Source: Glandiceps talaboti (lineage: Eukaryota; Hemichordata; Enteropneusta; Spengelidae). From it: a stretch of 64,000 bases of DNA. The stretch lies in assembly GCF_964340395.1 (NCBI RefSeq), contig NC_135557.1:21917225-21981224 (forward strand). The letters run 5' to 3'. Positions 1 to 11,518 of the stretch are shown piece after piece. A program made the translations under genes and the position numbers. Positions within the stretch are counted from its first letter, which is position 1; each line of letters opens with the position of its first letter. Under the pieces are notes generated by a model. The model did not search any database. It was given only the letters and a program-made list of their open reading frames with translations, and was not told the origin of the DNA.

Positions 1-119
1 TCATAAGGTAAGATAAGATATGATGATATGTCTCTCTTGGGTTTTTTTGTGTTTATGAATAAATCTGTCTTTACATAAATAATATTGGAAATCCCCCAGC
101 GTTTATTACACTGTTTTCA

Positions 120-196
120 GAAGCCTATTACTCAATAACCAAATTTATTTATTTATTTATTTATTTATTTATCTATTTACTTATTTATTTATATAT
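120..196. repeat. (TTTA)n microsatellite in gene-free left end
   Basis: A run of TTTA units with a few substitutions. The rest of 1-1856 has no coding segment I can support apart from the palindrome at 411-852; short ORFs here are repeat-derived or random. Confidence 0.8.
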
Positions 197-410
197 TTAC
201 AGTAAAAGAAAACTGTTGTAAGCAACTGTATGATGGCACCTTATAAACTGTCTGTAGCCATACTATGTGTATGATTATGACCAAACTGCTAAAAATCTGA
301 TGTAATGAAATCAGCTATGCCTTCATTTACCTCTATTTCCATCATTTGTATCGTTTGTTTTATTCTGGGTGATCACCGCCTTACCACATCTGAACTTGTG
401 TACTCACAGG

Positions 411-852
411 GAGCTCAGGCTCAATTAGTTTTGTTTACAAATACAAATAAACAAGTAAACAAACAAACAAACAAACAAACAAACAAACAAAATACAGACA
501 AACAAACAAGTAAATAAGCAAACACACAAAAACCCAAACAAACAAGCAAGCAAAAATAATTAAACCGACAAATGAATAGATACATACATGAGTAAACAAC
601 AACAAACCAACCAACAAACAAACAAACAAACAAACACTACCACGCAATTGTCACCATTGCAAAATCACCTAGGTGGTGACAATTGCGGGGGTAGTGTTTG
701 TTTGTTCGTTTGTTTGTTGTTGTTTACTCATGTATGTATCTACTTATTTGTTGGTTTAATTGTTTTTGTGTTTGTTTTGTTTGTGTTTGTGTTTTGTTTG
801 TTTGTTTACTTGTTTGTTTGTATTTGTAAACAAAACTAACTGAGCCTGAGCT
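411..852. repeat. 442-bp imperfect palindrome (foldback element)
   Basis: The left arm starts GAGCTCAGGCTCAATTAG and the right arm ends with a near-exact reverse complement (GCCTGAGCTC at 843-852). The arms continue through complementary CAAA-rich and GTTT-rich tracts. The centre is a tight inverted repeat, with CAATTGTCACC near 646 and GGTGACAATTG near 675. It could be a foldback MITE whose arms were expanded by microsatellite slippage. Nothing coding is visible; the ORFs on both strands are translations of the CAAA tracts. Confidence 0.7.
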
Positions 853-1913
853 CCGTGTGGTGTAATAAACAATCCCGTTTGAATCTCGCGCTTTCGAGAA
901 GCCAATTAGGATGAGCGTTACTTTAATTTACACATGCGTTGGTTTAGGCGCCGTCTAGCGTCTCTCTGAACCAGGCAGATCAACACATCGCTCAACCTTC
1001 ATGACCCTTATTGTATTATATAATGAGATAAGTATTTTGAATCGGTTCGTTACGCTTAGCTCCATACACAGTCTTTGAATTGGCTCAAATTTTCCCCAAT
1101 TTCCCTACGTTGTTTGGCTTCGTTCTAGACCATTCAAAGTCACCCGGTTGCTTGTATTAAAAGGTACGTATATATACAACTATATATTGACGAGTTTTTT
1201 TCCAGTTTTAATTTCTATATTTCGAGAAACCAAACGAATTTGAGAGCCATGAAAATTCACCTCTGGGTGACATGCCTCGCGAAATTCTTGCACAGCGTTA
1301 CACAATTCAAGGTTGTCATCGTTAGCGAGCTGTAAAGAATCAAAACATAGGCCTGTATCATGCTTACCACGTACCGAGAATAGCAAACATTACTTTGAAC
1401 AGCAACCTTTTCCGTCGACTAAACTTTACCTAGTACTTAACAAATCACAAATGTAGGGCCAATGCATACTTCATAAAATATTTAGTTGTGTTTAATAATT
1501 TGACCCAATCGCATCGCGTCATCATACATGCTCAAACACTCATGTTGCTGTGTGGTGATATATAAGACATACCATCTGATTTATGTCATTGTACAAAGTT
1601 CATGTACATGGTATTTGCATTTGTATTGTAAGGTAAGAAACCACCAACGCTGTGCTGCTGTGTGTAATAGTTTGTCACATGTCACTCACTGTGGACAAAT
1701 TGTCACTACAAACTCCTACCTGTTGGGCCTTTTGTTTGTGAAAGCTACAATCCAAAGCAAACTGGCAAGCAAAACAACTTTTCGAGTCACTTGCTTCCAT
1801 TATTTGCATGATTTGTACGCGTACTAATCTACTTTCTTTTCTTTTCCTCTCAACAGCATCGTATTTCGTGAGTCTGAATACATTCCCAACCAGATACAAG
1901 TACATTATTCACC

Positions 1914-2520
1914 ATGTTACGCCGTGTTATTTCACTTGCTGGTCGGTCAAGAACTCGATTGATGCCAATATGGACGAGGTCAGCATCACCAGCTATTCCG
2001 GTGCAGTCCATACAGAGATGGCAGCACTCTTTTAATAAAGATATGCCAAGAGTGGTGGAATTGAAAAATGGAACTAAGGTAATTATATCATATATCCATA
2101 ACCCCTCTGCCCATAATCTTGGATGCCAATGTAGTTTCTGACTTAACCATGCATGTCTGGTCAAAGAAGCTTAATCAGCTCAAAACGTTGTTCATCCAAT
2201 CAATGCAACCCAACTCCTATAGTGACATAAACAGTGTATAAGTAGAATCCTTAGCTGACAAATAGATCCTATCCGGATGTCACATAACTGTTCTAATAAA
2301 CACTAACTTTATAAGAGATTATGTTATTGGCACAGACAAGTGCACACGTTTCGTTCAACACGGAAAAGGGGTACCCAGCAATACAAGTCGGGCCACTCCA
2401 AAGGCAGCATCGGTATTTCGACTGTACTTAGACTGAGGTGGCCTTCTGTAATTACATGTTCGTTAAACATGACCCTCCGTTGTGCTAAGGTGTGTGTGTG
2501 TGTGTGTGTGTGCGTGTGTG

Positions 2521-2560
<40 letters not shown>

Positions 2561-5500
2561 CAACTTAAAGTCAAAAACAGCTGGACCGATGGCCGTGATA
2601 TTTGATGGGTATATTGCGTCTACTTAGGAAATTGTTCAAATCGAAATGATCTTACCACTGGTGTGTGATTTGGGTCAAAAATGTGATTTTTGTTCAAAAG
2701 TTAAACTCAAAAACTACTGGGCAGATCAGTCTGAAATTTGGTGGGAACATTATTGAGGGTGTTTAGATTAGAAAGTGTTCAAACAGACAGACGCCGGGCG
2801 ATCCCTAGAGCATTACTGAAACTCGGGAATAATGACAATCTTAATTTAACACCTAGTTCAATTGGAGAACAAATTATCTGGGGAAACCGACATTTAAATG
2901 CTGGTTACAAGTCTGTGTTGTTTTTCAAAGAATGGACTGAGTCAGGAATTATTCACATAGCAGACCTATTTGATAACGGTAGTTTTATCAGATACAGTAC
3001 TCTACTGGAAAAATTGAAATGTAAGAGAAACTGGATTGCACAATATATAGAGGTAAAAAAGCAATCCCCAAAACTTGGTACAGAATTATGTGTGAAGTTA
3101 GCAATAAAATTTATATAAGATTTGGTAGGATACAGCTAAGAAAAAGAGCTTTCCACGGAGAATACAAAGACATGTTTGATTTTGCATGTAAAGATTTTTA
3201 CTGGAACATAGTAAGTAATAGTGGTGTTAAAACGTATGCTCCTGAGATTTTGGAAAAGGATTGTGGGAAAGATTGTAACTGGAAGGAAATATGGGTAGAA
3301 AAAATTAAATGTATGCCAGTTAAAAAAATAGCACAATTTGATTATTATCTATTATACAACAAAATCCCACACAAAGAAAATTTGTTTAAATGGAAAATAA
3401 TGAATAATCCATTCTGTGAGATCTGTAAAAATATTGAAGACAGTAAACATTTTCTTTATGAATGTAAAGCTGTCAAGCAGTTCTGGAGAAAATGTAATAA
3501 TATAATCAATCAATTGTATAGAATGAACGTATAGACTGCTGTGGAAGCACATTGTGTATGGATACAGAATATATTGTAAGACTTTTGATGTATTTAATTC
3601 AATCTTGATGGTGGCGACTTTTGCTGTATATAAAGCGAGAATTTTGGAAAGAAGAGATATTGAACAAATAATAAGAGAAGAAATATTTTATATCAATTAT
3701 AATAAGAAGAACAAAATGTTGAAAGAGTTTGCTAATGCTTTGTGAGCTACACGATGTATATATTCTTTCAAGGGGATATAAATAAAAGATGACTTTTGAA
3801 AAAAAAAAAAAATACTGAAACTCAGTTCAGTTGTGCTAAAAAAAAAATTACATCCCAACCCATAGAAGATGGGTTCGGTTGCCCATTGACCAGATTACTT
3901 TGCTGGTCTAATATTCAGGTTTAATATATGTTTTACAGGTAAAAGGTACCTTTTCTGAAAAAGAAATGGAACGTCGTGTCAATTGTCTCCGTAAATATAT
4001 GGAAGACAATAGAATCGAGGCGAGTGTGTTAACTTCCTATCACAACATCAACTATTACAGCGACTTCCTGTACTGTGCATTTGGTCGTCACTATGGTCTT
4101 GTAATAACGATGGATAAAAGTATCTTTATATCGAACAACGTCGATGGTGGTCAACCTTGGCGTCGTACCCATGGCGACAACATTGCCTACACAGACTGGC
4201 ACAAGGATAACTTCTTCTTTGCTATTGGAGAAGTCTTAAAGGACTACAAAGGCAAGATAGGTGTTGAATATGACCATATAGCACTGGAAAATTTTAAGAA
4301 ACTAGAGAAGGTGTTACCTGCACAGCCATTAGTTGATGTTGGTGAACCAACGATGCAGATGAGAATGATAAAATCTGAAGAAGAGATCGAGTTGATTAAA
4401 CAGGGAGCTCGTATTGGTGATATGGGCGGCTGGGCATGCGTTGAAACTTTAGGTGAAGGTGTCAGCGAGTATGAAGTTTCATTCAAAGCAACCGAAGTTA
4501 TGGTACGAGAAATTGCCAAGACCTATCCTCATGCCGAGTTACGAGATAGTATGTATCTAATCTTTTCTTTTGAATTGTCTAGCCAATATAGCTCTCATTT
4601 TTTTCGCTTGCTTTGGTACAGCTCAATACATTCATGGTAGCTGTTTTATGTTTGAAAGTTTGTTCCTTCAGTAAGCATTACATATAATAACAAAACCACA
4701 ATCAGTGTACACTACATGTTTAGTCATGAAAATTCATATCTTGGAAATTCTTTCTTTTGATAGCGTATGTCTCGACCCAAACAGGAGTAAACACTGATGG
4801 TGCTCACAACCCGCCAACTTCAAGGAGATTAAACAAGGGTGATATCCTGATTATGAATTGTTTCCCAGTGATCGCAGGGTAAGCAATATTTTACTATACA
4901 TATAAATGTACTCTCCGCACATAGGACTGAACATTTATATTGTAGATATATTCATCCTCAACAATAAATGCTTATTATCAAGATAAAACAAAATGATTTT
5001 GGGTTACCTGGGAATTAAGAAACATCCATTCTTCATATGCCATCTGGTAAGCAATGCGGTCGAACTAAAATTAATTAATATTGATCTGTACATTACATTT
5101 TTTTCTTTTCTAATGCGTTACTTGTATGTTGCATTTACATTACAACATAGACTCACATGGTTCTCTATGTTGAATTTACTTCACAACATAAATTCACATG
5201 GTTCTTTATGTTGAATCTATTTCACAACATAACCTCACAGGGTTCTTTATGTTGAATCTACTTCACAACATAACCTCACATGGTTCTCTATGTTGAATCT
5301 ACTTCACAACATTAACTCACATTGTTCTTTATGTTGAATTTCATTCACAACAAAAATTCACATGGTTTTGATGAGGGTTATTTTTATGCAGAGATTTTCA
5401 ATTTCTGACTTCACTTTTCAGATATTTCATGTCCCTTGAACGCACCATGTTCATAGAACATGTAACATCTGAGCGACACTTGGAGTTATGGAACGTGAAC

Positions 5501-6376
5501 TGTGAAGTACATCGCAGGGGTCTAGAACTAATTCGACCAGGAGCCAGATGTGACGAAATAGCTGCAGAACTGAATGAAATATATGATAAGTACGGCGTAA
5601 AGAAATTTCGGACCTTTGGCTATGGACACTCATTCGGCGTTCTAAATCACTATTATGGACGTGAAGCTGGTATGTACTTTGCCATTTCATAGGAGCACTA
5701 GTCTATACTTGCGGTTGCCACTTGTGGTTGGTTGAACGATAATGAACAACACTTGGTAGTTCTATATTAGACTTAGAAGTTCTCTATTACATCATTGGTA
5801 GTTCTTTATAATACTTGGTAGTTCTATATTAAACGTGATTGTTCTCTGTAACACTTGGTAATTCTATATTACACTTTATAATTCTCTATAACATTTGGTA
5901 GTTCTATATCAAACTTGGTATGTCTCTGTAACACTTAAGCTTGGTAGTTCTATATCAAACTTTGTAGGTTTCTATAACACTTGGTAGTTCTATATTAAAC
6001 TTGGCCAGTTCTCCGTCCAACTCTCGTTGATAGAGGTTATTATCATGTTACAACTGCAATAATGTCAAATATACACTTTTTATGTCATGGTGTCTTGTTA
6101 GAAAATATAAGGATATCATTCATAGTGTTATTGTTACCCTAATACTTTGTATACCATCATGTGCTCTTTTCCCAAGGGTTGGAATTTAGGGAAGATGTAG
6201 ATACTGTATTGAAACCGGGAATGGTGGTATCCATGGAACCAATGATAATGATTCCCCAAGGCATGGAAGGAGCTGGAGGATATCGGGAAAATGATATGCT
6301 TGTTGTCACTGAAGATGGTGCTGAGAATATCACTAAGTTTCCATTCGGACCAGAACATAATATTTTGAAAAAATAA
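1914..6376 (+). CDS. creatinase (creatine amidinohydrolase), mitochondrial-type leader
   Basis: Predicted to hydrolyse creatine to sarcosine and urea (M24 pita-bread fold). Exons: 1914-2078, 3939-4548, 4764-4878, 5422-5669 and 6177-6376. All junctions are GT-AG and in frame, giving 445 residues against about 403 for bacterial creatinase. Met44 aligns with the bacterial start; residues 1-43 are an added arginine-rich leader almost free of acidic residues, which fits a mitochondrial presequence. The creatinase hallmark SYHNINYYSDFLYC sits early in exon 2. The catalytic His is in DGAHNP (His273), and the two active-site glutamates are in SLER (Glu303) and SMEPM (Glu400), spaced as in the Pseudomonas enzyme. 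The first coding exon starts behind a good acceptor near 1856, so a noncoding exon probably lies upstream. Introns 3 and 4 carry minisatellites and intron 1 a LINE. High overall similarity to bacterial creatinase suggests an old bacterial origin, but introns and leader show it is a host gene. Confidence 0.93.
2491..2558. repeat. (GT)n microsatellite in creatinase intron 1
   Basis: Nearly pure GT repeat with two GC interruptions. The following 2560-2813 looks like a dispersed repeat, into which the LINE at 2825 has inserted. Confidence 0.85.
2825..3812 (+). mobile_element. 5'-truncated LINE (L1/Tx1-like) with 11-bp target duplication
   Basis: Reading frames (2825-3118, then 3088-3534, then about 3536-3745) form the C-terminal end of a non-LTR reverse transcriptase protein, broken by frameshifts. 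The zinc-knuckle region CEICKNIEDSKHFLYECK is recognisable. A poly(A) run closes the element at about 3800-3812. The flanks TACTGAAACTC at 2814-2824 and 3813-3823 are an exact 11-bp target-site duplication. It lies in the sense orientation inside creatinase intron 1. Confidence 0.85.
5141..5372. repeat. 41-bp minisatellite, about 5-6 copies, creatinase intron 3
   Basis: Units contain ACAACATA, TCACATGGTTCT and TATGTTGAAT, so each unit can fold on itself (CAACATA pairs with TATGTTG). Copies differ by a few substitutions. Confidence 0.8.
5742..6012. repeat. degenerate minisatellite, creatinase intron 4
   Basis: Repeats of about 20 bp (CTTGGTAGTTCTATATTA and variants such as CTCTGTAACA) in alternating order, forming about 40-bp higher-order units. 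The array fills most of the intron between the exons ending at 5669 and starting at 6177. Confidence 0.7.
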
Positions 6377-6377
6377 A
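6372..6377 (+). terminator. possible polyadenylation signal overlapping the creatinase stop
   Basis: AATAAA overlaps the TAA stop codon. A 3' UTR this short would be unusual, so a downstream signal may be used instead. Confidence 0.3.
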
Positions 6378-6715
6378 ACACTAATGTAAGATTAATAATT
6401 ACGACAAGCAACTTTATTTAGACTTATTAATATGTTGTTATATTAAGAATTCAGCACTCAGTAAAACTCAGAAAGCATAAACATAAACCGTCAAAATAAT
6501 TTCTAACATTGATCAGATAATGATTGTGATTTAATGAAATATTAACACATGTACTGATTGTGTGATGAGTACTGTTCCACCATATACCTACTTGGACCAC
6601 TGTTATATCGTGGTCTGACCTTTACAAAGTTGAAAAAAAGTAGTGGATGAATACACAGTTTTGTATTTGGATATATGAAATTAATGAAAACAATTTGCTG
6701 TCACTACCACATGGT

Positions 6716-7452
6716 CATGATTTCACATTTGATAAGTACTAATTATGATTTCACATTTGATAAGTACCTATTTCAATTATGATTTCACATTTCATAAGTA
6801 CCAATTACAATCATGATTTCACATTTGATAAGTACCTATCACAATCATGCTTTCACATTTGATAAGTACCAATTACAATTATGATTTCACATTTGATAAG
6901 TACCTATCACAATCATGATTTCACATTTGATAAGTACCAATCACAATCATGATTTCACATTTGATAAGTACCAATCACAATCATGATTTCACATTTGATA
7001 GGTACCCATCACAATCATGATTTCACATTTGATAAGTACCAATCACAATCATGATTTCGCATTTGATAAGTACCAATCACAATCATGATTTCACATTTGA
7101 TAGGTACCAATCACAATCATGATTTCACATTTGATAGGTACCCATCACAATCATGATTTCACATTTGATAAGTACCAATCACAATTATGATTTCGCATTT
7201 GATAGGTACCAATCACAATTATGATTTCACATTTGATAGGTACCAATCACAATTATGATTTCACATTTGATAGGTACCCATCACAATCATGATTGCACAT
7301 TTGATAAGTACCAATCTCAATCATGATTTCACATTTGATAGGTACCCATCACAATCATGATTGCACATTTGATAAGTATCAATCACAATCATGATTTCAC
7401 ATTTTGATAAGTACCAATTACAATCATGATTTCATATTTGATAATACCAATT
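6716..7452. repeat. 34-bp minisatellite, about 21 copies
   Basis: Unit: CAATCACAATCATGATTTCA followed by CATTTGATAAGTAC, with drifting end copies. It lies downstream of the creatinase gene. There are no unique spacers between units, so this is a plain tandem array. Confidence 0.9.
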
Positions 7453-7533
7453 ACAATCTTACATTTGGTAATCAAAATAAAACCTATAAAAATTGTGGTT
7501 TCAATTACACTCATTTAGATTTTTTATTTTATT

Positions 7534-7534
<1 letters not shown>

Positions 7535-7567
<33 letters not shown>

Positions 7568-7677
7568 TGTATGTATGTATGTATGTGTGTGTGAGTGTGT
7601 CTGTCTGTCTGTCTGCCTGTATGTATGTATGTATGTATGTATGTATGTATGTATGTGTGTGTATGTATGAATGTATG

Positions 7678-7726
<49 letters not shown>

Positions 7727-7734
7727 CTGTCTAC
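7535..7734. repeat. compound microsatellite (ATGT)n, (TCTG)n, (GT)n
   Basis: Successive blocks of different tetranucleotides ending in a long GT run. ORFs rich in Tyr-Val-Cys-Met here are artefacts. The array directly abuts a dispersed repeat. Confidence 0.9.
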
Positions 7735-7925
7735 TTCAGGTAGTTATGTTTTCCGTTGTTTTCCATATGGTCTTTGTGTTATTGGTTTCTTCTCATCAGA
7801 TGTACAGCCATTGCAATTTGGAAGAACAGTTTTATATTGTCTTTTTAAGATGATGTCGGTTTCTGCATCCAATATTTTCGCAATTCACTTCACTGTTTTC
7901 GCAATTTCAATATTTATTTCATGAA
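7735..7925 (+). repeat. dispersed repeat, copy 1
   Basis: About 190 bp that recurs in reverse orientation at 52317-52535. Shared blocks include GGTAGTTATGTTTTCC, GTGTTATTGGTTTC and TCATCAGATGTA. The conceptual translations are similar, but stops and length differences argue against a gene. Probably a transposon end; family not recognised. Confidence 0.65.
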
Positions 7926-8006
7926 TATATAAAACATTGATGGGGTTGAAGTCGGGTAACCAGAGCAAACAATTGTTTAGGCCTCTAACCATGACGCGAT
8001 TACAAG

Positions 8007-8120
8007 ATGGCGGACAACGTAATGTCATTGAGGGAATCATCGTACCGCGTGGCTGATGGCAAGTTAGACATGACGGAAAACATGATGACTGATGTCCATA
8101 AACTGTGTTCAGTCGGATTG
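8007..8120 (+). CDS. possible first coding exon, 38 codons, unknown
   Basis: AAGATGGCGGAC is a good animal start context and opens a 38-codon frame (begins MADNVMSLRESSYRV) ending at GTAATT, a weak but usable donor that the creatinase gene also uses. I could not find a convincing next exon: a candidate at 9112-9166, between a good acceptor and a GTAAGT donor, joins out of frame. I do not recognise the protein. It may be a first exon of an unresolved gene, or chance. Confidence 0.3.
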
Positions 8121-11100
8121 GTAATTTGTTGTCATCGTATAAATTTTCACTATGTAAAATAATCTAATTTATAACAAGTGTGTGAAACCTTTTGAAATGT
8201 TTACCAGTAAATGATCGTGATCGTGACCGAGCTTTTTGTTTACAACTTCGTTTCTAGAAATGACGTCAGATTAATCACAATCAGGATTGTGAAAATCGAT
8301 CGCGCATTATAGCGCCACCAAGAGTTCAATACAAATTATTCGTCCACGTCCTGACAAAACTGAAAAGTATAACAGAAGTCGCTCGAAAGATATATAAACC
8401 ATCTGATCTTCATAGAGTAAATATAGTGATATGTGATTGATGCATCTGATTCACACGAAAACGGTATTGTTTTGCACTACAGCAATCTGATTAAAATCCG
8501 AAACGTCATTACCCTTGGCTCCATCTTTGTTCACAGTAGAAGACATTTTTTCCGTTCATAGTGCTGATAGTACTTTTTCATATACTGTGTTTATCTGACA
8601 ACTATATCAAGGGAAGGAACTACTAGACGGGATCTCTATGTATCATCATCACGTACAACCTAATAGGTTAGCGATCAATCGGTCGATCATCAAAAGCTCA
8701 AATTACCAAAGTTAAAATACAATGGGTGACACTACAACGAATGACGACCCTAATAACAGAAAATGAATGACAGCATGTACAGAATGTAATGTTCAGTGGT
8801 ATGACACCCTTTTCTACAGTCAGTTAGTTGAATGACATCTTCTACACGATAATTGGAATGACAATCACCACTCTAAAGCGCATTTCAAAACCCAACGTAT
8901 TGGCAAAATACTATGGAAAATTAATTTTGAAAACAAGACTGAAAGTCCAAAAGTTGCATTGTTTGCATGTTCTAGCCAAAGAGATAAGGGTATTTGTGAG
9001 GCCATCACAATATGTTTTCCCATAAACATTTGCAGGAATTCCTCAGATGTATACAAATAATACGAAAGCATGCAAACACAATGTAATTAAATATCCATTG
9101 GTTTTTATTACAGAAGATTTCAAAAATAATTTAACTGGAGATAAATTTGTAATTTCTGAATCAAGTAAGTGGCAGTAATAATGTTTAATGTACATCTAGT
9201 TATATTATAATGTACACGTAGTCTAGTTTTCAGTGAATTCAAGATATTTAATGTTGATGGCAGTATTTAATATTTGATCTAGTCTTGTTTTGAGTGAATC
9301 CAAGATACTAAATATTGGTGGCAGTATTTAACTTTTGAGCTAGCGTGGTTTTAATAAATTTAAAATATAAAAACTAAATGGCAGTATTAATGCTTAATTC
9401 AGGGTGGTTATAGCAAACTTATAGCAGTACTAAATCAAAAAAATTCATAAAAAGATAACAGATTTTAAAGTGTATTAATGTATTTCATAACAGTTTCACA
9501 TTCACACATATTAGTGCAGTGAGTGAGAACAAATAGGCTTGAATTTCCCTCTAGTTTTGCATCTAGTCAATAAGTTTTGTCAAGGATTCTAATTTGAAAA
9601 ACATGACATATCTTAATTAATATGTAATGGCAGTAAGTAGTATATATTATATTATTTAATAGTCACTGCAGGCTATTGATCATGACTACACTAATCTTGT
9701 TTACATAGGTTTGAGAAATCTCCAAACCTTTAGGTTTGGTTTCAATAAAATTAAATGTTAGTGCTAATTAAAATATTCACATTACAAGTCACCTAAAAGT
9801 GTCCACAAACTTTGCAAATGCTAACTTGTTTTTATACTGTGTATGAATTTCTATTACTCCATAGCATTGCTATCTTTAAGTGATTCTTTCATGTATAAGG
9901 TAGGCATGAGAAGCACTAGGCAGGAGATCTCAATCATAGTTAATGTACATTGGGCTATTAAAAAATAATAGATCATTTGAAATAATTTCCTAAATAATTG
10001 CAATAAATCTATACATTCTATTCAACCACTAATCATTATCCATGGTCTTAAGTTTTCAAAAAAATATACTAGTTGGTTGGAAAGGCTGTTAACTGCTGGG
10101 AAGAGGCAGTTACTGATTCTAATAGGTCAGTTACAATTGTGTACATCGTAGGTAAACAAAGTATATAGAGATAATGTGAAGCACTTTAGAAAACAAAGGA
10201 AACAAGCACATCTATTGACTGTATTGTTAATGAGTGATAAGATATAGGTATGTTTTCCAATCAGTGGCAGCCTTCTAATAGTTACACATTGCAGCCAAAG
10301 TATCATTATGTCCAATGAGGTGAAACAGTTTCAGCTGTTCTTCATCCAGGATAAGTAAATTTGATTGGTTGTGTATCATGCAGTATTATACATAGAAAGA
10401 TTCATAGTCATTTCCCCTTTATGTAATCTCTCATAAGCTCCACACCAATTCATGGGTGTAGTATGTCATGCCATAAGAGGTAAAAAATAAACGACAGACC
10501 GAGTCTAGCAGTATTAATGTTGACATTATGAATTTTGAAGATATTATGAGATAACTAATTTTAATCACAGATTATTTTAACACCAGAAAGTAGAGTTACT
10601 TTTGTGTGTATTTTAATAACTGCATAGGTCTTGATGTTGTTCTGTATTCTTCACAGATTTTATACCACTTCACAAGATGTCAACACAGACTGCAAGGCTT
10701 TAGCGTATGCTGAAAGTAAAAGAAACAAACATAAATCTCTGTAGTCTTGGTTACCCAGCCTCTTGACGTATGCCCTCAAAGACAAGAGGCTGGGTAACTG
10801 AAACTAGAGTCTCTGTGAACAAAAAGTACATTAATGCCTTCATATTATCTAACTCGAGTCATATATTATATTGAGATGAAATGTACTCCTCTCCAAGAAA
10901 AATAAATAAATATAAAGTAACTGAGCAAAGAAATATTACACTAGTAAATAAATAAATAAATAAGTAAATAAATAAATAAATGAAATGTATAGTTACATAA
11001 AAGTAGACTGAAAATAACAAACACAAAATTCAATGCTACAAAATTCATTAAAACAGGGCCTATAGTAGGTGGTGGACACACAGAGTTGTACACATACAAA

Positions 11101-11518
11101 TTAACTTTGACAAAAGTCAGGTAGTCCACACTGGTGACGAACACCTATAAACGTGGACCCCAAAACAAATATACATAGAAATAAAAAACAACTGGCAAAA
11201 ACTACATTTACAATACAAATTAATGGAAACACACATGGTTTCTATTGGAGATACTAGTAATCTAAAACAATGGACTGGTAACCCTATATTGCATGTTACA
11301 AATGTTTGCTATTGTTTGGAAGTTATGACTCAAGTTGCTAGTTTACTCCTACAGACACAGAGTATAACTATTGCCGCAACATATTGATAAAACAGTGATA
11401 AGCTATTGAATGGATGTTGGTTTAATTATAGACTCAGTATGGCAGTTCTCTGGAAGCTAGTTGCATACACTTACAGTGTACAGTTTATATATGTACCGGT
11501 AAGTAAATATTATTTCTA
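8121..11518. other. gene-free spacer with small repeats
   Basis: No coding exon I can support. It contains degenerate repeats near 9180-9400 (AGTATTTAATNTTTGA-like blocks), a 16-bp perfect hairpin at 10750-10798 and (AAAT)n at 10945-10980. Part is likely the 3' UTR of the minus-strand CCDC15-like gene. Confidence 0.5.
10750..10798. repeat. perfect 16-bp inverted repeat, 17-nt loop
   Basis: GTTACCCAGCCTCTTG at 10750-10765 and its exact reverse complement at 10783-10798. This is the size of a tiny MITE remnant. It may lie in the CCDC15-like 3' UTR. Confidence 0.6.

Noticed and set aside
6716-7452. Regular 34-bp repeats resembling a CRISPR array
   Set aside because: Units are directly contiguous with no unique spacers, and the DNA is an animal genome; it is a minisatellite.
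9112-9166. 55-bp segment between a good acceptor and a GTAAGT donor
   Set aside because: It does not join in frame to the candidate exon at 8007-8120, and no other partner exon was found.
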